This document shows, piece after piece, positions 1 to 6,317 of a stretch of DNA of 7,726 nucleotides. Position numbers and translations under genes: made by a program. Within the stretch, counting starts at the first letter, position 1. Each line of letters begins with the position of its first letter. Location of the stretch: contig JAENXP010000085.1 of the NCBI GenBank assembly GCA_016649475.1, forward strand, positions 1-7,726, in the 5' to 3' direction. This stretch comes from Burkholderiales bacterium. Its GTDB lineage: Bacteria; Pseudomonadota; Gammaproteobacteria; Burkholderiales; SG8-39. Under the pieces are notes generated by a model. It was not told where the DNA came from. It saw only the letters and a program-made list of their open reading frames with translations, and searched no databases.

Positions 1-18
1 GCGCAGGTTCTACTAAGA

Positions 19-58
19 GGCCATTTCAATATTGCCGAAATGGCCCCTGAATCAGGGG
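19..58. repeat. Two overlapping inverted repeats in the leader of the PA2779-like gene
   Basis: A perfect 9-bp inverted repeat (ggccatttc at 19-27, gaaatggcc at 37-45) has a 9-nt loop. A second hairpin uses cccctg at 44-49 and cagggg at 53-58 with a 3-nt loop. The two share bases 44-45, so the full forms cannot both exist in one RNA. Neither is followed by a T-run, so they do not look like intrinsic terminators. They could be the tail of an upstream transcript, a leader element or an operator. The rest of the leader up to 160 holds an A/T-rich patch near 92-102 and a short hairpin at 121-134, but no promoter I can name. Confidence 0.45.
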
Positions 59-171
59 AGCGCGAGGAAGGTATCCTTTCATTTCGAAGTGAATTAAAAA
101 TTGCCGCCCGGATTTTCACCGCGCCGACTGGCGCAGCAGATTTCCTGGCAATCCGATAAAAGGGAAAATCG

Positions 172-528
172 ATGAGAAATTCTTTGGCCCGCCACATCTG
201 CCGCCTGTTGATTGCCTGCATGGGCGCAATGCCTTTTGGCGCCTACGCCGACATGATCCGAACAGATCAGGTGGCGGCCTCGGTTCAGGCCGCCAGTGCG
301 CGCGACAAGCTGCGCGATGTCGTCAGCCGCAGCGAAGTGCGCGCTCAGTTGCAGGTTCTGGGAATCAGCCCGGACTCGGCGCGGGCACGCGTCAGTGCCC
401 TCACCGATTCGGAAGTGGCCAGCATCGCCGGCCGCATCGACAGCGTGCCTGCAGGTGGCGTCAGCCCCTGGGCAGTGGCCGCGGCCCTGCTCATCGCCGG
501 CCTGATCTTCAATTATTGGGTCAAGTGA
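172..528 (+). CDS. PA2779 family protein, small exported protein with C-terminal membrane helix
   Basis: A 118-residue protein. Residues 1-26 form a signal peptide with a basic start, a hydrophobic core and a likely cleavage after AYA, before DMI. The middle (about 27-95) is polar and probably helical; it includes an LGISPDSARARVSAL stretch that is typical of the PA2779 family. The C-terminus (about 99-115) is a single hydrophobic helix ending NYWVK, so the mature protein probably sits in the periplasm anchored to the membrane. The ATG has a good ribosome binding site (AGGGA at 161-165). The stop overlaps the candidate GTG start of the downstream C39 peptidase, which matches the PA2779/PA2778 pairing known in Pseudomonas and many Proteobacteria. 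Family assignment is by recalled sequence pattern and gene order. The biochemical role is not known to me. Confidence 0.85.
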   Translation: MRNSLARHICRLLIACMGAMPFGAYADMIRTDQVAASVQAASARDKLRDVVSRSEVRAQLQVLGISPDSARARVSALTDSEVASIAGRIDSVPAGGVSPWAVAAALLIAGLIFNYWVK

Positions 529-1499
529 CGGCGAGTCCGCGCAAATCTTCAGATGAAGCCCGCGTAATCGCGGGCTTCGTCATTTTGCTGTGCGCATTGA
601 CCGGCTGTGTCAGCCTGCCGCAAAGTGCCGCACTGCGCGGCGATGGCGGCGCCGGTCTCCCGCCGCGCATGCAACTCGACCAGGTACCGTTCTATGCGCA
701 GGAAGAGTACCAGTGCGGCCCGGCGGCGCTCGCCATGGCCCTGGGCGCGGCCGGCGTCGACGCAAGGCCAGAAGCCCTTGCGGAACAGGTGTATATCCCG
801 GCGCGGGAAGGCAGCCTGCAGGTCGAAATGCTCGCCGGCGCGCGCCGCCACGGCCTTCTCGCCTATGTGCTCGCGCCCGAATTGACGGACGTGCTTGCCG
901 AAGTGGCAGCCGGCAATGCAGTGATCGTGCTGCAGAATCTGGGATTGTTCGCTTTTCATCCCTACTGGCACTACGCCGTGGTCATAGGCTACGACCTGGA
1001 GCAGAATCAAATTCTGCTGCACTCGGGCACCAAAGCACACCGCGCCATGCCTTTCTCGCTGTTCGAATTCCTGTGGATCGACAGCAAGCGCTGGGCCATG
1101 GTCGCACTTCCACCAAGTCGGCTGCCAGCGAGCGCGCGTGAGGCGCAGTACGCGAGCGCTGCTGCGGCGCTGGAGCAAACCGGGCGCATCGGCGAAGCGC
1201 ATCTGGCGTATGCGGCCTTGCACGAACGCTGGCCCGCCAATCTTGTCGGTCTGATGGGGCTGGGCAATACCGCTTACGCGCTGGGCCACAAGGCAGAGGC
1301 GGAAACGGCGTTCCGTTCAGCCACCGCCCTGCATCCGCGATCGGCGGCCGCGTTCAACAATCTAGCGCAAACGCTCGCGGACCAGGGCAAGTTCGACGCA
1401 GCGCTGGATGCGGCGCGCAAAGCGGTAAGCCTGGGTGGGACCAGTCTGCCGACGGCGCAGGCGACGCTGGAACAAATTCAGGCGGGCGCGCGCAAATAG
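525..1499 (+). CDS. PA2778 family C39-type cysteine peptidase, TPR-containing lipoprotein
   Basis: About 324 residues from GTG 525, which overlaps the upstream stop as GTGA; TTG 516 is a possible alternative start. An N-terminal hydrophobic stretch ends in a lipobox (LTGC, lipidated Cys28), so this is probably an envelope lipoprotein. Residues about 48-196 form a papain-like C39 domain: the oxyanion Gln and nucleophile lie in YQCGPAALAM (Cys64) and the catalytic His in WHYAVVIGYD (His149). The usual third residue, an Asp in a D-P pair after the His strand, is not evident; HSGT occupies that region. Residues about 205-320 carry at least two TPR-like helical repeats (WPANLVGLMGLGNTAYALG and SAAAFNNLAQTLADQGKFD), probably for binding a partner. 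No ABC transporter is fused or adjacent, so bacteriocin-leader processing is unlikely. The natural substrate is unknown. The start of the gene contains a terminator-like hairpin. Confidence 0.85.
   Translation: MTASPRKSSDEARVIAGFVILLCALTGCVSLPQSAALRGDGGAGLPPRMQLDQVPFYAQEEYQCGPAALAMALGAAGVDARPEALAEQVYIPAREGSLQVEMLAGARRHGLLAYVLAPELTDVLAEVAAGNAVIVLQNLGLFAFHPYWHYAVVIGYDLEQNQILLHSGTKAHRAMPFSLFEFLWIDSKRWAMVALPPSRLPASAREAQYASAAAALEQTGRIGEAHLAYAALHERWPANLVGLMGLGNTAYALGHKAEAETAFRSATALHPRSAAAFNNLAQTLADQGKFDAALDAARKAVSLGGTSLPTAQATLEQIQAGARK
552..587 (+). terminator. Terminator-like hairpin inside the 5' end of the C39 peptidase gene
   Basis: The arms gatgaagcccgcg (552-564) and cgcgggcttcgtc (569-581) pair over 13 bp with one G-T wobble and a 4-nt TAAT loop. 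ATTTTG follows. This has the shape of an intrinsic terminator with a short T-run. It lies just after the stop of the PA2779-like gene, but also inside the codons for the lipoprotein signal sequence of the next gene. It may therefore partly terminate transcription and lower peptidase expression, or block or time translation. The short T-run makes full termination uncertain. Confidence 0.55.
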
Positions 1500-1526
1500 C
1501 GCGCACCAGGGTGCTGCGCGCGCCTA

Positions 1527-1991
1527 TTACTTCTTCTTGACGCTGAGAATTGTGCCCTTGCAACTGCGCGCGCCGCAGCGGCACTGGTACAGACGCTTCA
1601 GCGCCGGCGTATGCCTTTCCTCCAGCTCGATGCCGTAGTTGTAGCTGAGTTCCTCGCCCGGGCGGATCGCGCGCAGCGCTTCTATGTAGATGCGGTCCTT
1701 GTCATCCACGGCCTCGCAATTGGGCGCGCAACTATGGTTGATCCAGCGCGCGCTGTTGCCGTGGGTCGTCGCATCGATCACCATGCCGTCGTCCAGCGCG
1801 AACAGAAACGTATGCGGGTTGTCGTCCTTGGCATAGCGCCTGTCCACCTGCGCCTCGGTCAGGCGCTTGCCCTTGTACTCGACCAGACGGGCGCCCTTGG
1901 GGATATGGGTCAGGGCGAATACGCCTTTGCCATGTATGCCGGAACTGCGCACGGCGAAGCGGCGGCGCGACTTGCTCTTGCTGGTGGCCAT
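1527..1991 (-). CDS. SET domain-containing protein-lysine N-methyltransferase
   Basis: A 154-residue protein that is almost entirely a SET domain with a post-SET tail. It should transfer methyl groups from S-adenosylmethionine to protein lysines. Visible motifs are GIHGKGVFA (18-26), the pseudoknot segment ARWINHSCAPNCEA (81-94) that holds cofactor contacts, and GEELSYNYG (112-120) with the catalytic tyrosine region. The post-SET CRCGARSC (137-144), with Cys88 of NHSC, supplies a likely zinc site. There is no pre-SET domain, signal peptide or membrane helix, so it is cytosolic. Both ends are very basic (ATSKSKSRRR and VKKK), which may help it bind nucleic acid or acidic partners. The bacterial substrate is unknown. 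The gene stands alone: it converges on the peptidase gene and diverges from the dehalogenase gene. Identification of the fold is secure. Confidence 0.92.
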   Translation of the reverse strand: MATSKSKSRRRFAVRSSGIHGKGVFALTHIPKGARLVEYKGKRLTEAQVDRRYAKDDNPHTFLFALDDGMVIDATTHGNSARWINHSCAPNCEAVDDKDRIYIEALRAIRPGEELSYNYGIELEERHTPALKRLYQCRCGARSCKGTILSVKKK

Positions 1992-2110
1992 TGATTTCGC
2001 GGGAAGTGTGGGAAACAGGGCGCGATTTTAGACCATTTTTCGACGCGACGGCTGCATTTCCCTGCTCTAGGCTGTAGACTTTCAAATACCTGTCCGATCG
2101 GAACCGCGAC
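1992..2110. promoter_or_regulatory. Divergent intergenic region between the SET gene and the dehalogenase gene
   Basis: These 119 bp must carry the starts for both divergent genes. On the minus strand TAAAAT (plus-strand positions 2025-2030) is a plausible -10 for the SET gene, but I see no matching -35. On the plus strand there is no convincing sigma-70 promoter. A short GGAA at 2100-2103 may be the ribosome binding site of the dehalogenase. No clear operator palindrome is visible. Confidence 0.3.
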
Positions 2111-3004
2111 ATGCACGCCCTGCGCACCCCCGAAGAGCGTTTCCTCAATCTGCCCGGCTATGCTTACGCGCCGCATTATGTGCAGGACCTGCCCGGATTC
2201 GAGGGCTTGCGCCTGCACTACCTCGACGAAGGCAGCCACGATGCAAGGCATACTTTCCTTTGTCTGCACGGGCAGCCGACCTGGTCCTATTTGTACCGCA
2301 AGATGATTCCGGTGTTTGCAGCGGCCGGCGCGCGCGTGCTCGCGCCCGATCTGTTCGGCTTCGGTAAATCGGACAAGCCCGCGGAAGAAGATTTCTATAC
2401 CTTCAGCCGCCATCGCGATACGCTCACCGCGTTTATCGAACATCTGAATCTTGTCGACATCACCCTGGTATGCCAGGACTGGGGCGGACTGCTGGGGCTG
2501 ACGCTGCCGATGGACATGCCGCAGCGCTTCAGCCGGCTCCTGATCATGAACACTGCACTGGGCACGGGTGATACTGCGTTGACCGAGGGTTTCATCGCAT
2601 GGCGCGCCTGGTGCAACAAGAACCCCGACATGGATGTGGCCAAACTCATGGGCCGCAGCTGTCCACATCTGTCCGCGGCGGAGTGCGGGGCCTACGCCGC
2701 TCCTTACCCGGACGCAAGCTACAAGGCGGGCGTGCGCCGATTTCCCAATCTGGTGCCCGACAAGGCTGAAGCCGACGGGGCGGAAATCTCGCGCCGGTCG
2801 CGCAGCTGGTGGCAAAGCCAGTGGAAGGGACAAACCTTCATGGCCATCGGCATGAAGGATCCGGTGCTCGGCCCACCGGTAATGCAGGGCCTGCGCAAAC
2901 TGATCCGCGGCTGCCCGGCACCCTACGAGCATGCCGACGCCAGCCACTTCGTGCAGGAATGGGGCGAGGATATCGCCCAACGTGCCTTAAGCACATTCGG
3001 CTAG
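2111..3004 (+). CDS. Haloalkane dehalogenase, DhlA-like (HLD-I subfamily)
   Basis: A 297-residue alpha/beta-hydrolase predicted to hydrolyse carbon-halogen bonds of alkyl halides to an alcohol and halide in the cytosol (EC 3.8.1.5). The sequence follows Xanthobacter DhlA closely from TPEERFLNL to HFVQEWGE. The triad is Asp123 (nucleophile in CQDWGG), Asp250 (in AIGMKDPVLG) and His279 (in DASHFVQEWG). Halide-binding tryptophans are Trp124, beside the nucleophile, and probably Trp164 in the cap (GFIAWRAW). The oxyanion segment is HGQPTW (53-58), with Gln55 where I recall DhlA having Glu56. The cap between Asn147 and Gly160 is about ten residues shorter than in DhlA as I remember it. No signal peptide. 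It is the first gene of a co-directional set with a crotonase and an AidB-like gene. Substrate range is not predictable; a related hydrolase activity cannot be excluded. Confidence 0.9.
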   Translation: MHALRTPEERFLNLPGYAYAPHYVQDLPGFEGLRLHYLDEGSHDARHTFLCLHGQPTWSYLYRKMIPVFAAAGARVLAPDLFGFGKSDKPAEEDFYTFSRHRDTLTAFIEHLNLVDITLVCQDWGGLLGLTLPMDMPQRFSRLLIMNTALGTGDTALTEGFIAWRAWCNKNPDMDVAKLMGRSCPHLSAAECGAYAAPYPDASYKAGVRRFPNLVPDKAEADGAEISRRSRSWWQSQWKGQTFMAIGMKDPVLGPPVMQGLRKLIRGCPAPYEHADASHFVQEWGEDIAQRALSTFG

Positions 3005-3074
3005 GCTCTGTTCTAGCGCATGCGATTGGGGGACGTCTCATCAGCATTCGGCATCTAGCGAAGAAAGGCACAGC

Positions 3075-3875
3075 ATGTCAGTCCGCGCGGAGAGAAACGG
3101 CCCGGTAACAACGATCATCATGGAGCGGCCCAACGCGCGCAACGCGGTCGATCCGGCGACCGCCGACGCGCTGGTTGCCGAGTTTGCGGCCTTCAACTGC
3201 GATCCGCAGGCGAAGGTCGCGGTTTTTTTCGGCTCGCATGGCACGTTTTGCGCGGGCTGGGACCTGAAGTACGGCGCTTCGCTCGCAGGCAAGGACGCGC
3301 GCCGCGAGCTCGACCTGGACTTTCCGCAGGACGCGGGAGAAGTTCCGCGCGGCCCCATGGGACCTTCGCGCCTGCAACTGGACAAGCCGGTGATCGGCGC
3401 CGTCGCCGGCGCGGCCGTGGCCGGCGGAATGGAGCTCGCGCTGTGGTGCGACATGCGCGTGATGGAAGAGGACGCCTACTTCGGCGTCTATTGCCGCCGC
3501 TGGGGTGTGCCGCTGATCGACGGCGGTACCGTGCGCCTGCCGCGCATCGTCGGCATGGGGCGCGCCATGGACATCATTCTCACCGGGCGCAAGGTCGACG
3601 CCGAAGAGGCGTATCGTATCGGCTTGTGCGAGCGCGTGGTGCCCCGAGGTCAGGCGCGCCAGGCGGCCGAGGCGCTGGCGCTGGAGATCGCGCGATTTCC
3701 GCAGGGCGCAGTGCGCGCCGACCGGCGATCGGCCTACGCGCAACACGGTCTGCCGCTGCGCGCGGCGATGGAGCAGGAGTGGGCCGGCGGCGCGGGAACC
3801 CTGACCGAAGCGATTCAGGGCGCCGGGCGCTTTGCCTCGGGCAGGGGCCGGCACGGCGCATTCGAAGATATTTGA
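3075..3875 (+). CDS. Enoyl-CoA hydratase/isomerase (crotonase) family protein
   Basis: A 266-residue crotonase-fold protein. The two oxyanion-hole segments that hold the acyl-CoA thioester are GTFCAGWDLK (56-65) and AVAGGMELAL (114-123). Glu120 in GGMEL matches the first catalytic Glu of rat enoyl-CoA hydratase (Glu144). The second catalytic Glu (Glu164 in rat, in PEILLG) is missing: the aligned stretch reads VYCRRWGVPLIDGG, with Cys140 or nearby Arg at that place and Asp149 further on. Ordinary hydration of 2-enoyl-CoA is therefore doubtful; isomerase, hydrolase or other crotonase chemistry is possible. The ATG has a strong ribosome binding site (AAGAAAGG at 3061-3068). The gene follows the dehalogenase by 70 bp and precedes the AidB-like gene by 30 bp, suggesting an operon. 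Family is certain, reaction is not. Confidence 0.88.
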   Translation: MSVRAERNGPVTTIIMERPNARNAVDPATADALVAEFAAFNCDPQAKVAVFFGSHGTFCAGWDLKYGASLAGKDARRELDLDFPQDAGEVPRGPMGPSRLQLDKPVIGAVAGAAVAGGMELALWCDMRVMEEDAYFGVYCRRWGVPLIDGGTVRLPRIVGMGRAMDIILTGRKVDAEEAYRIGLCERVVPRGQARQAAEALALEIARFPQGAVRADRRSAYAQHGLPLRAAMEQEWAGGAGTLTEAIQGAGRFASGRGRHGAFEDI

Positions 3876-3886
3876 CGGTATTTGAC
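3869..3886 (+). repeat. Short direct repeat at the crotonase stop codon
   Basis: The octamer tatttgac occurs at 3869-3876 and again at 3879-3886, a 10-bp period. The first copy contains the TGA stop of the crotonase gene. The second contains the TTG that could be a longer start of the next gene. It looks like a small local duplication in the junction and has no obvious function. Confidence 0.5.
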
Positions 3887-3905
3887 TGCAATTCGGAGAC
3901 CGGAC

Positions 3906-5549
3906 ATGAACGATCGTGCCGCTGTGCCTGCAGCGCAGGACAGCAACCAGCCCCCTCTGCTCGCCGGCTACAATGCCTGGGAGCAGGACGCCATACTGCG
4001 CGCTGGGGTGGAGCGCGAGGGCGGCGGCTGGATCGGGGAGCGCGCGCACCGGCTGGGCGAACTGGTGGGGAGCGAGCGCATGCAGTCGCTCGCCGACCAG
4101 GCCAACCGCAATCTGCCGCAACTGCGCACGCACGACCGATATGGCGAGCGCATCGACGCCGTCGATTATCATCCGGCCTATCACGAGCTGATGACGCTCG
4201 CATTCGGCGCCGGGCTGCATTCCCTCGCCTGGAAAGCACGCCGCGACGGCGCTTTTGTCGCGCGCGCCGCGCTAAACTATTTGTGGAACCAGGCCGAGAA
4301 CGGCACCTCCTGCCCGGTTACCATGACCTTCGCCGCCGTGCAGGTGATGCGCAACGATGCGCAGATCTCCGCCGAATGGGAACCGAAGCTGCTCGCCGAC
4401 GCCTATGACCCTCGCCCGGTGCATTTGTCGCATAAGCGCGCGGCGACAGTAGGCATGGCCATGACCGAGAAGCAGGGCGGCTCGGACCTGCGCAGCAATC
4501 AGACGAGTGCCACTGAACTCGCCGACGGCGCGTATGCGCTGGAAGGACACAAATGGTTCTGCTCGGCACCGATGAGCGACGGTTTTCTCACGCTCGCGCG
4601 CACCGGCGCCGGCGTGACTTGCTTCTTCGCGCCGCGCTCTCTGCCCGACGGCAGCCGCAATGCGATCCACATCCAGCGACTTAAGGACAAGTGCGGCAAC
4701 CGCTCGAATGCGTCCAGCGAAATCGAGTACCACGGTGCCTGGGCGCGCAGATTGGGCGCAGACGGACGCGGCATTGCCACGCTGATCGAGATGGCACACC
4801 TGACGCGCTTCGATATCGTGGTTGCCTCGGCCGGCATGATGCGCGGCGCGCTCAATCAGGCACTGCACCATTGCGAGCATCGCCATGCGTTCGGCAAGCC
4901 GCTGGCAAAGCAGCCGCTGATGCAGAACGTACTCGCCGATCTTGCTCTGGAAACCGAAGCTGCGACGCTGCTCGCCCTGCGCCTGGCGCACGCGCTGGAC
5001 CGATCTGCTCATGACCCGCAGGAGCGCCTGTTTTCGCGCATTCTGACCCCGGTGGCCAAGTACTGGCTTGCCAAGCGCACTCCCACGTTCATGTTCGAGG
5101 CGATGGAATGCCTCGGGGGCAACGGCTATGTCGAGGAAGCCCCGCTGGCGCGCTTGTACCGCGAGGCGCCGGTGAACAGTATCTGGGAAGGCAGCGGCAA
5201 CGTCGCCTGTCTGGACGTACTGCGCTCGATACGCAAACAGCCCGACTCGGTTGCAGTGTTGTTGTCCGAGATCCGCGCCGGCGCCAGCGGTGACCCGCAT
5301 CTCGCCCGGTTCATCGATGCCCTCGAGGCGCAACTGGCCGAGACGGAGGGCATCGAGCAACGCGCGCGCCGCATCGTCGAAATGGCGGCGCTGGCGCTGC
5401 AGGCGAGCCTGATGGCGCAGCACGCCGCGCCGGCGGCGGCCGACGCGTTTTTCAGTTCGCGCGTGCAAGGAGACTGGGGGCATGCATTTGGAACCCTGCC
5501 CGGCGCTGCCCGCTGCGAAGAAATCATCGCGCGCAGCCGGCTGGATTGA
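3906..5549 (+). CDS. Acyl-CoA dehydrogenase family protein, AidB-like
   Basis: A 547-residue flavoprotein that resembles E. coli AidB (541 residues) along its length. Shared features are the early NAWEQDAILRAGVEREGGGW segment, the FAD-contact segment MTEKQGGSD (186-194), LKDKCGNRSNAS, and NSIWEGSGNVACLDVLR with the acyl-CoA dehydrogenase base Glu428. Arg440 in that segment matches AidB Arg437, reported to contact DNA. Residues from about 445 form the extra C-terminal helical region that distinguishes AidB from shorter dehydrogenases. E. coli AidB is induced by Ada during alkylation stress, binds DNA and has weak isovaleryl-CoA dehydrogenase activity. I prefer ATG 3906, with GGAG at 3895-3898, over TTG 3882. 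The gene follows the crotonase by 30 bp. It may protect DNA from alkylation or oxidise acyl-CoA; the family supports both readings. Confidence 0.88.
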   Translation: MNDRAAVPAAQDSNQPPLLAGYNAWEQDAILRAGVEREGGGWIGERAHRLGELVGSERMQSLADQANRNLPQLRTHDRYGERIDAVDYHPAYHELMTLAFGAGLHSLAWKARRDGAFVARAALNYLWNQAENGTSCPVTMTFAAVQVMRNDAQISAEWEPKLLADAYDPRPVHLSHKRAATVGMAMTEKQGGSDLRSNQTSATELADGAYALEGHKWFCSAPMSDGFLTLARTGAGVTCFFAPRSLPDGSRNAIHIQRLKDKCGNRSNASSEIEYHGAWARRLGADGRGIATLIEMAHLTRFDIVVASAGMMRGALNQALHHCEHRHAFGKPLAKQPLMQNVLADLALETEAATLLALRLAHALDRSAHDPQERLFSRILTPVAKYWLAKRTPTFMFEAMECLGGNGYVEEAPLARLYREAPVNSIWEGSGNVACLDVLRSIRKQPDSVAVLLSEIRAGASGDPHLARFIDALEAQLAETEGIEQRARRIVEMAALALQASLMAQHAAPAAADAFFSSRVQGDWGHAFGTLPGAARCEEIIARSRLD

Positions 5550-5639
5550 AGCCTACGCCGAAGCGAAAATGCGGCGGCAGCCGGACAACCGTCCCGCAGC
5601 AGCTGGCGGAAATAGCGACGAACGAGGGTAGACGCAGCG

Positions 5640-5645
5640 TATAAT
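5640..5645 (+). promoter_or_regulatory. Perfect -10 box (TATAAT) before the DUF6806-like gene
   Basis: TATAAT lies 18 bases upstream of ATG 5664, in otherwise GC-rich DNA. Transcription would start near 5652 and leave a leader of about 12 nt that still contains GGAG (5654-5657). No good -35 hexamer stands 16-18 bp upstream (GACGAA at 5617-5622 is poor), so the promoter may be weak or activator-dependent. The rest of the 114-bp gap shows no clear terminator for the AidB-like gene. Confidence 0.55.
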
Positions 5646-5663
5646 TACTACTTGGAGTCCACT

Positions 5664-6221
5664 ATGCGCATCGAAGCACACGTACACGGCACTATCCGGC
5701 TGCGGCCCGAAACGACCCTCTCGCAAATCGAGACCGCCCTGCGTCCGTGGCTGCGCTATATCGATGAAGACGGCCTCGCTGATGCCAGGAGCGTCTACGA
5801 GGACGAACCCGGCCTCAGCTTCGACGCCAAGGAAAGGACGCTCGAGATCTGCTGGACCGGCGATGTAGGCCGCGGCTTCCGCGAGTTGATCGAAGAGGCG
5901 CTGCAAGCGCTCTGCCCCTACACCGACTCGGCGGCCGAAATCGAAGTCAGCTATTACCACGACGACGGCCAGGACGAATTCGGCATGGTCTTTGTCGGCC
6001 CCACCCCGGAATCCATCCACGAGCGGCAGAAGAGCCGCATGATCGACGATGTGTCCGGCATGCTGGCGCGCCATTTCACCGAAGCGGAGATCGGCGAAGT
6101 TGCGGCGCTGGTGAATCAGTTGTTCGACCGCAATTGGACCGAGAAGACCGGCAGCGCCAAATCCGGCTCATCCGCCGCCCCGCGCGGCCTGACCCCGGCG
6201 CAGCGCCGGCGTTTGCATTAG
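5664..6221 (+). CDS. DUF6806-like family protein of unknown function
   Basis: A 185-residue acidic, soluble protein with no signal peptide or membrane helix. It begins MRIEAHVHGTIRLRPETTLS and continues with RPWLRYIDEDGLADA, YEDEPGLSFD, EICWTGD and FVGPTPESIHERQ. This order of motifs resembles what I recall of the DUF6806 family of Burkholderiales. A proline/serine-rich linker (about 162-175) leads to a basic C-terminal end, QRRRLH. The start at ATG 5664 has GGAG six bases upstream; TTG 5652 is possible but would place the ribosome binding site inside the gene. It has its own -10 box and lies between the AidB-like gene and the antiporter, so I expect separate transcription. No catalytic motif is recognisable. 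Function is unknown and the family name is my best recollection, not a search result. Confidence 0.72.
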   Translation: MRIEAHVHGTIRLRPETTLSQIETALRPWLRYIDEDGLADARSVYEDEPGLSFDAKERTLEICWTGDVGRGFRELIEEALQALCPYTDSAAEIEVSYYHDDGQDEFGMVFVGPTPESIHERQKSRMIDDVSGMLARHFTEAEIGEVAALVNQLFDRNWTEKTGSAKSGSSAAPRGLTPAQRRRLH

Positions 6222-6317
6222 CCCAACTTCGGGAAAGGCTCGATCTTGATCGGCGTGACCCGATTGGCCTCGACCGGTGGCCGGGACTGCTCGACGCGCT
6301 TGGATTAGGCCTCATCC

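Noticed and set aside
525..1499. C39 peptidase as a bacteriocin-leader processing protease
   Set aside because: No ABC transporter domain, double-glycine leader peptide or bacteriocin gene is present. The lipoprotein signal and TPR repeats fit the PA2778 family instead.
1499..1521. GC-rich inverted repeat (gcgcgca / tgcgcgc) between the peptidase and SET genes as a terminator
   Set aside because: The stem is only 7 bp of alternating GC and has no proper T-run on either side, so I cannot support it as a terminator.
1910..2980. Long minus-strand open frame across the SET start and the dehalogenase gene
   Set aside because: It overlaps two well-supported genes and has no family-like motif.
3882..3905. 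Longer TTG start for the AidB-like gene
   Set aside because: The ATG at 3906 has GGAG at a proper distance. The extra eight residues match nothing, and the TTG lies in a short direct repeat.
4272..5483. A 403-codon open frame on the minus strand opposite the AidB-like gene
   Set aside because: Long antisense frames are expected in GC-rich DNA. The translation is low-complexity Arg/Ala/His-rich, while the plus strand matches AidB from end to end.
5652..5663. Longer TTG start for the DUF6806-like gene
   Set aside because: It would put the GGAG ribosome binding site inside the gene and begin at the predicted transcription start.
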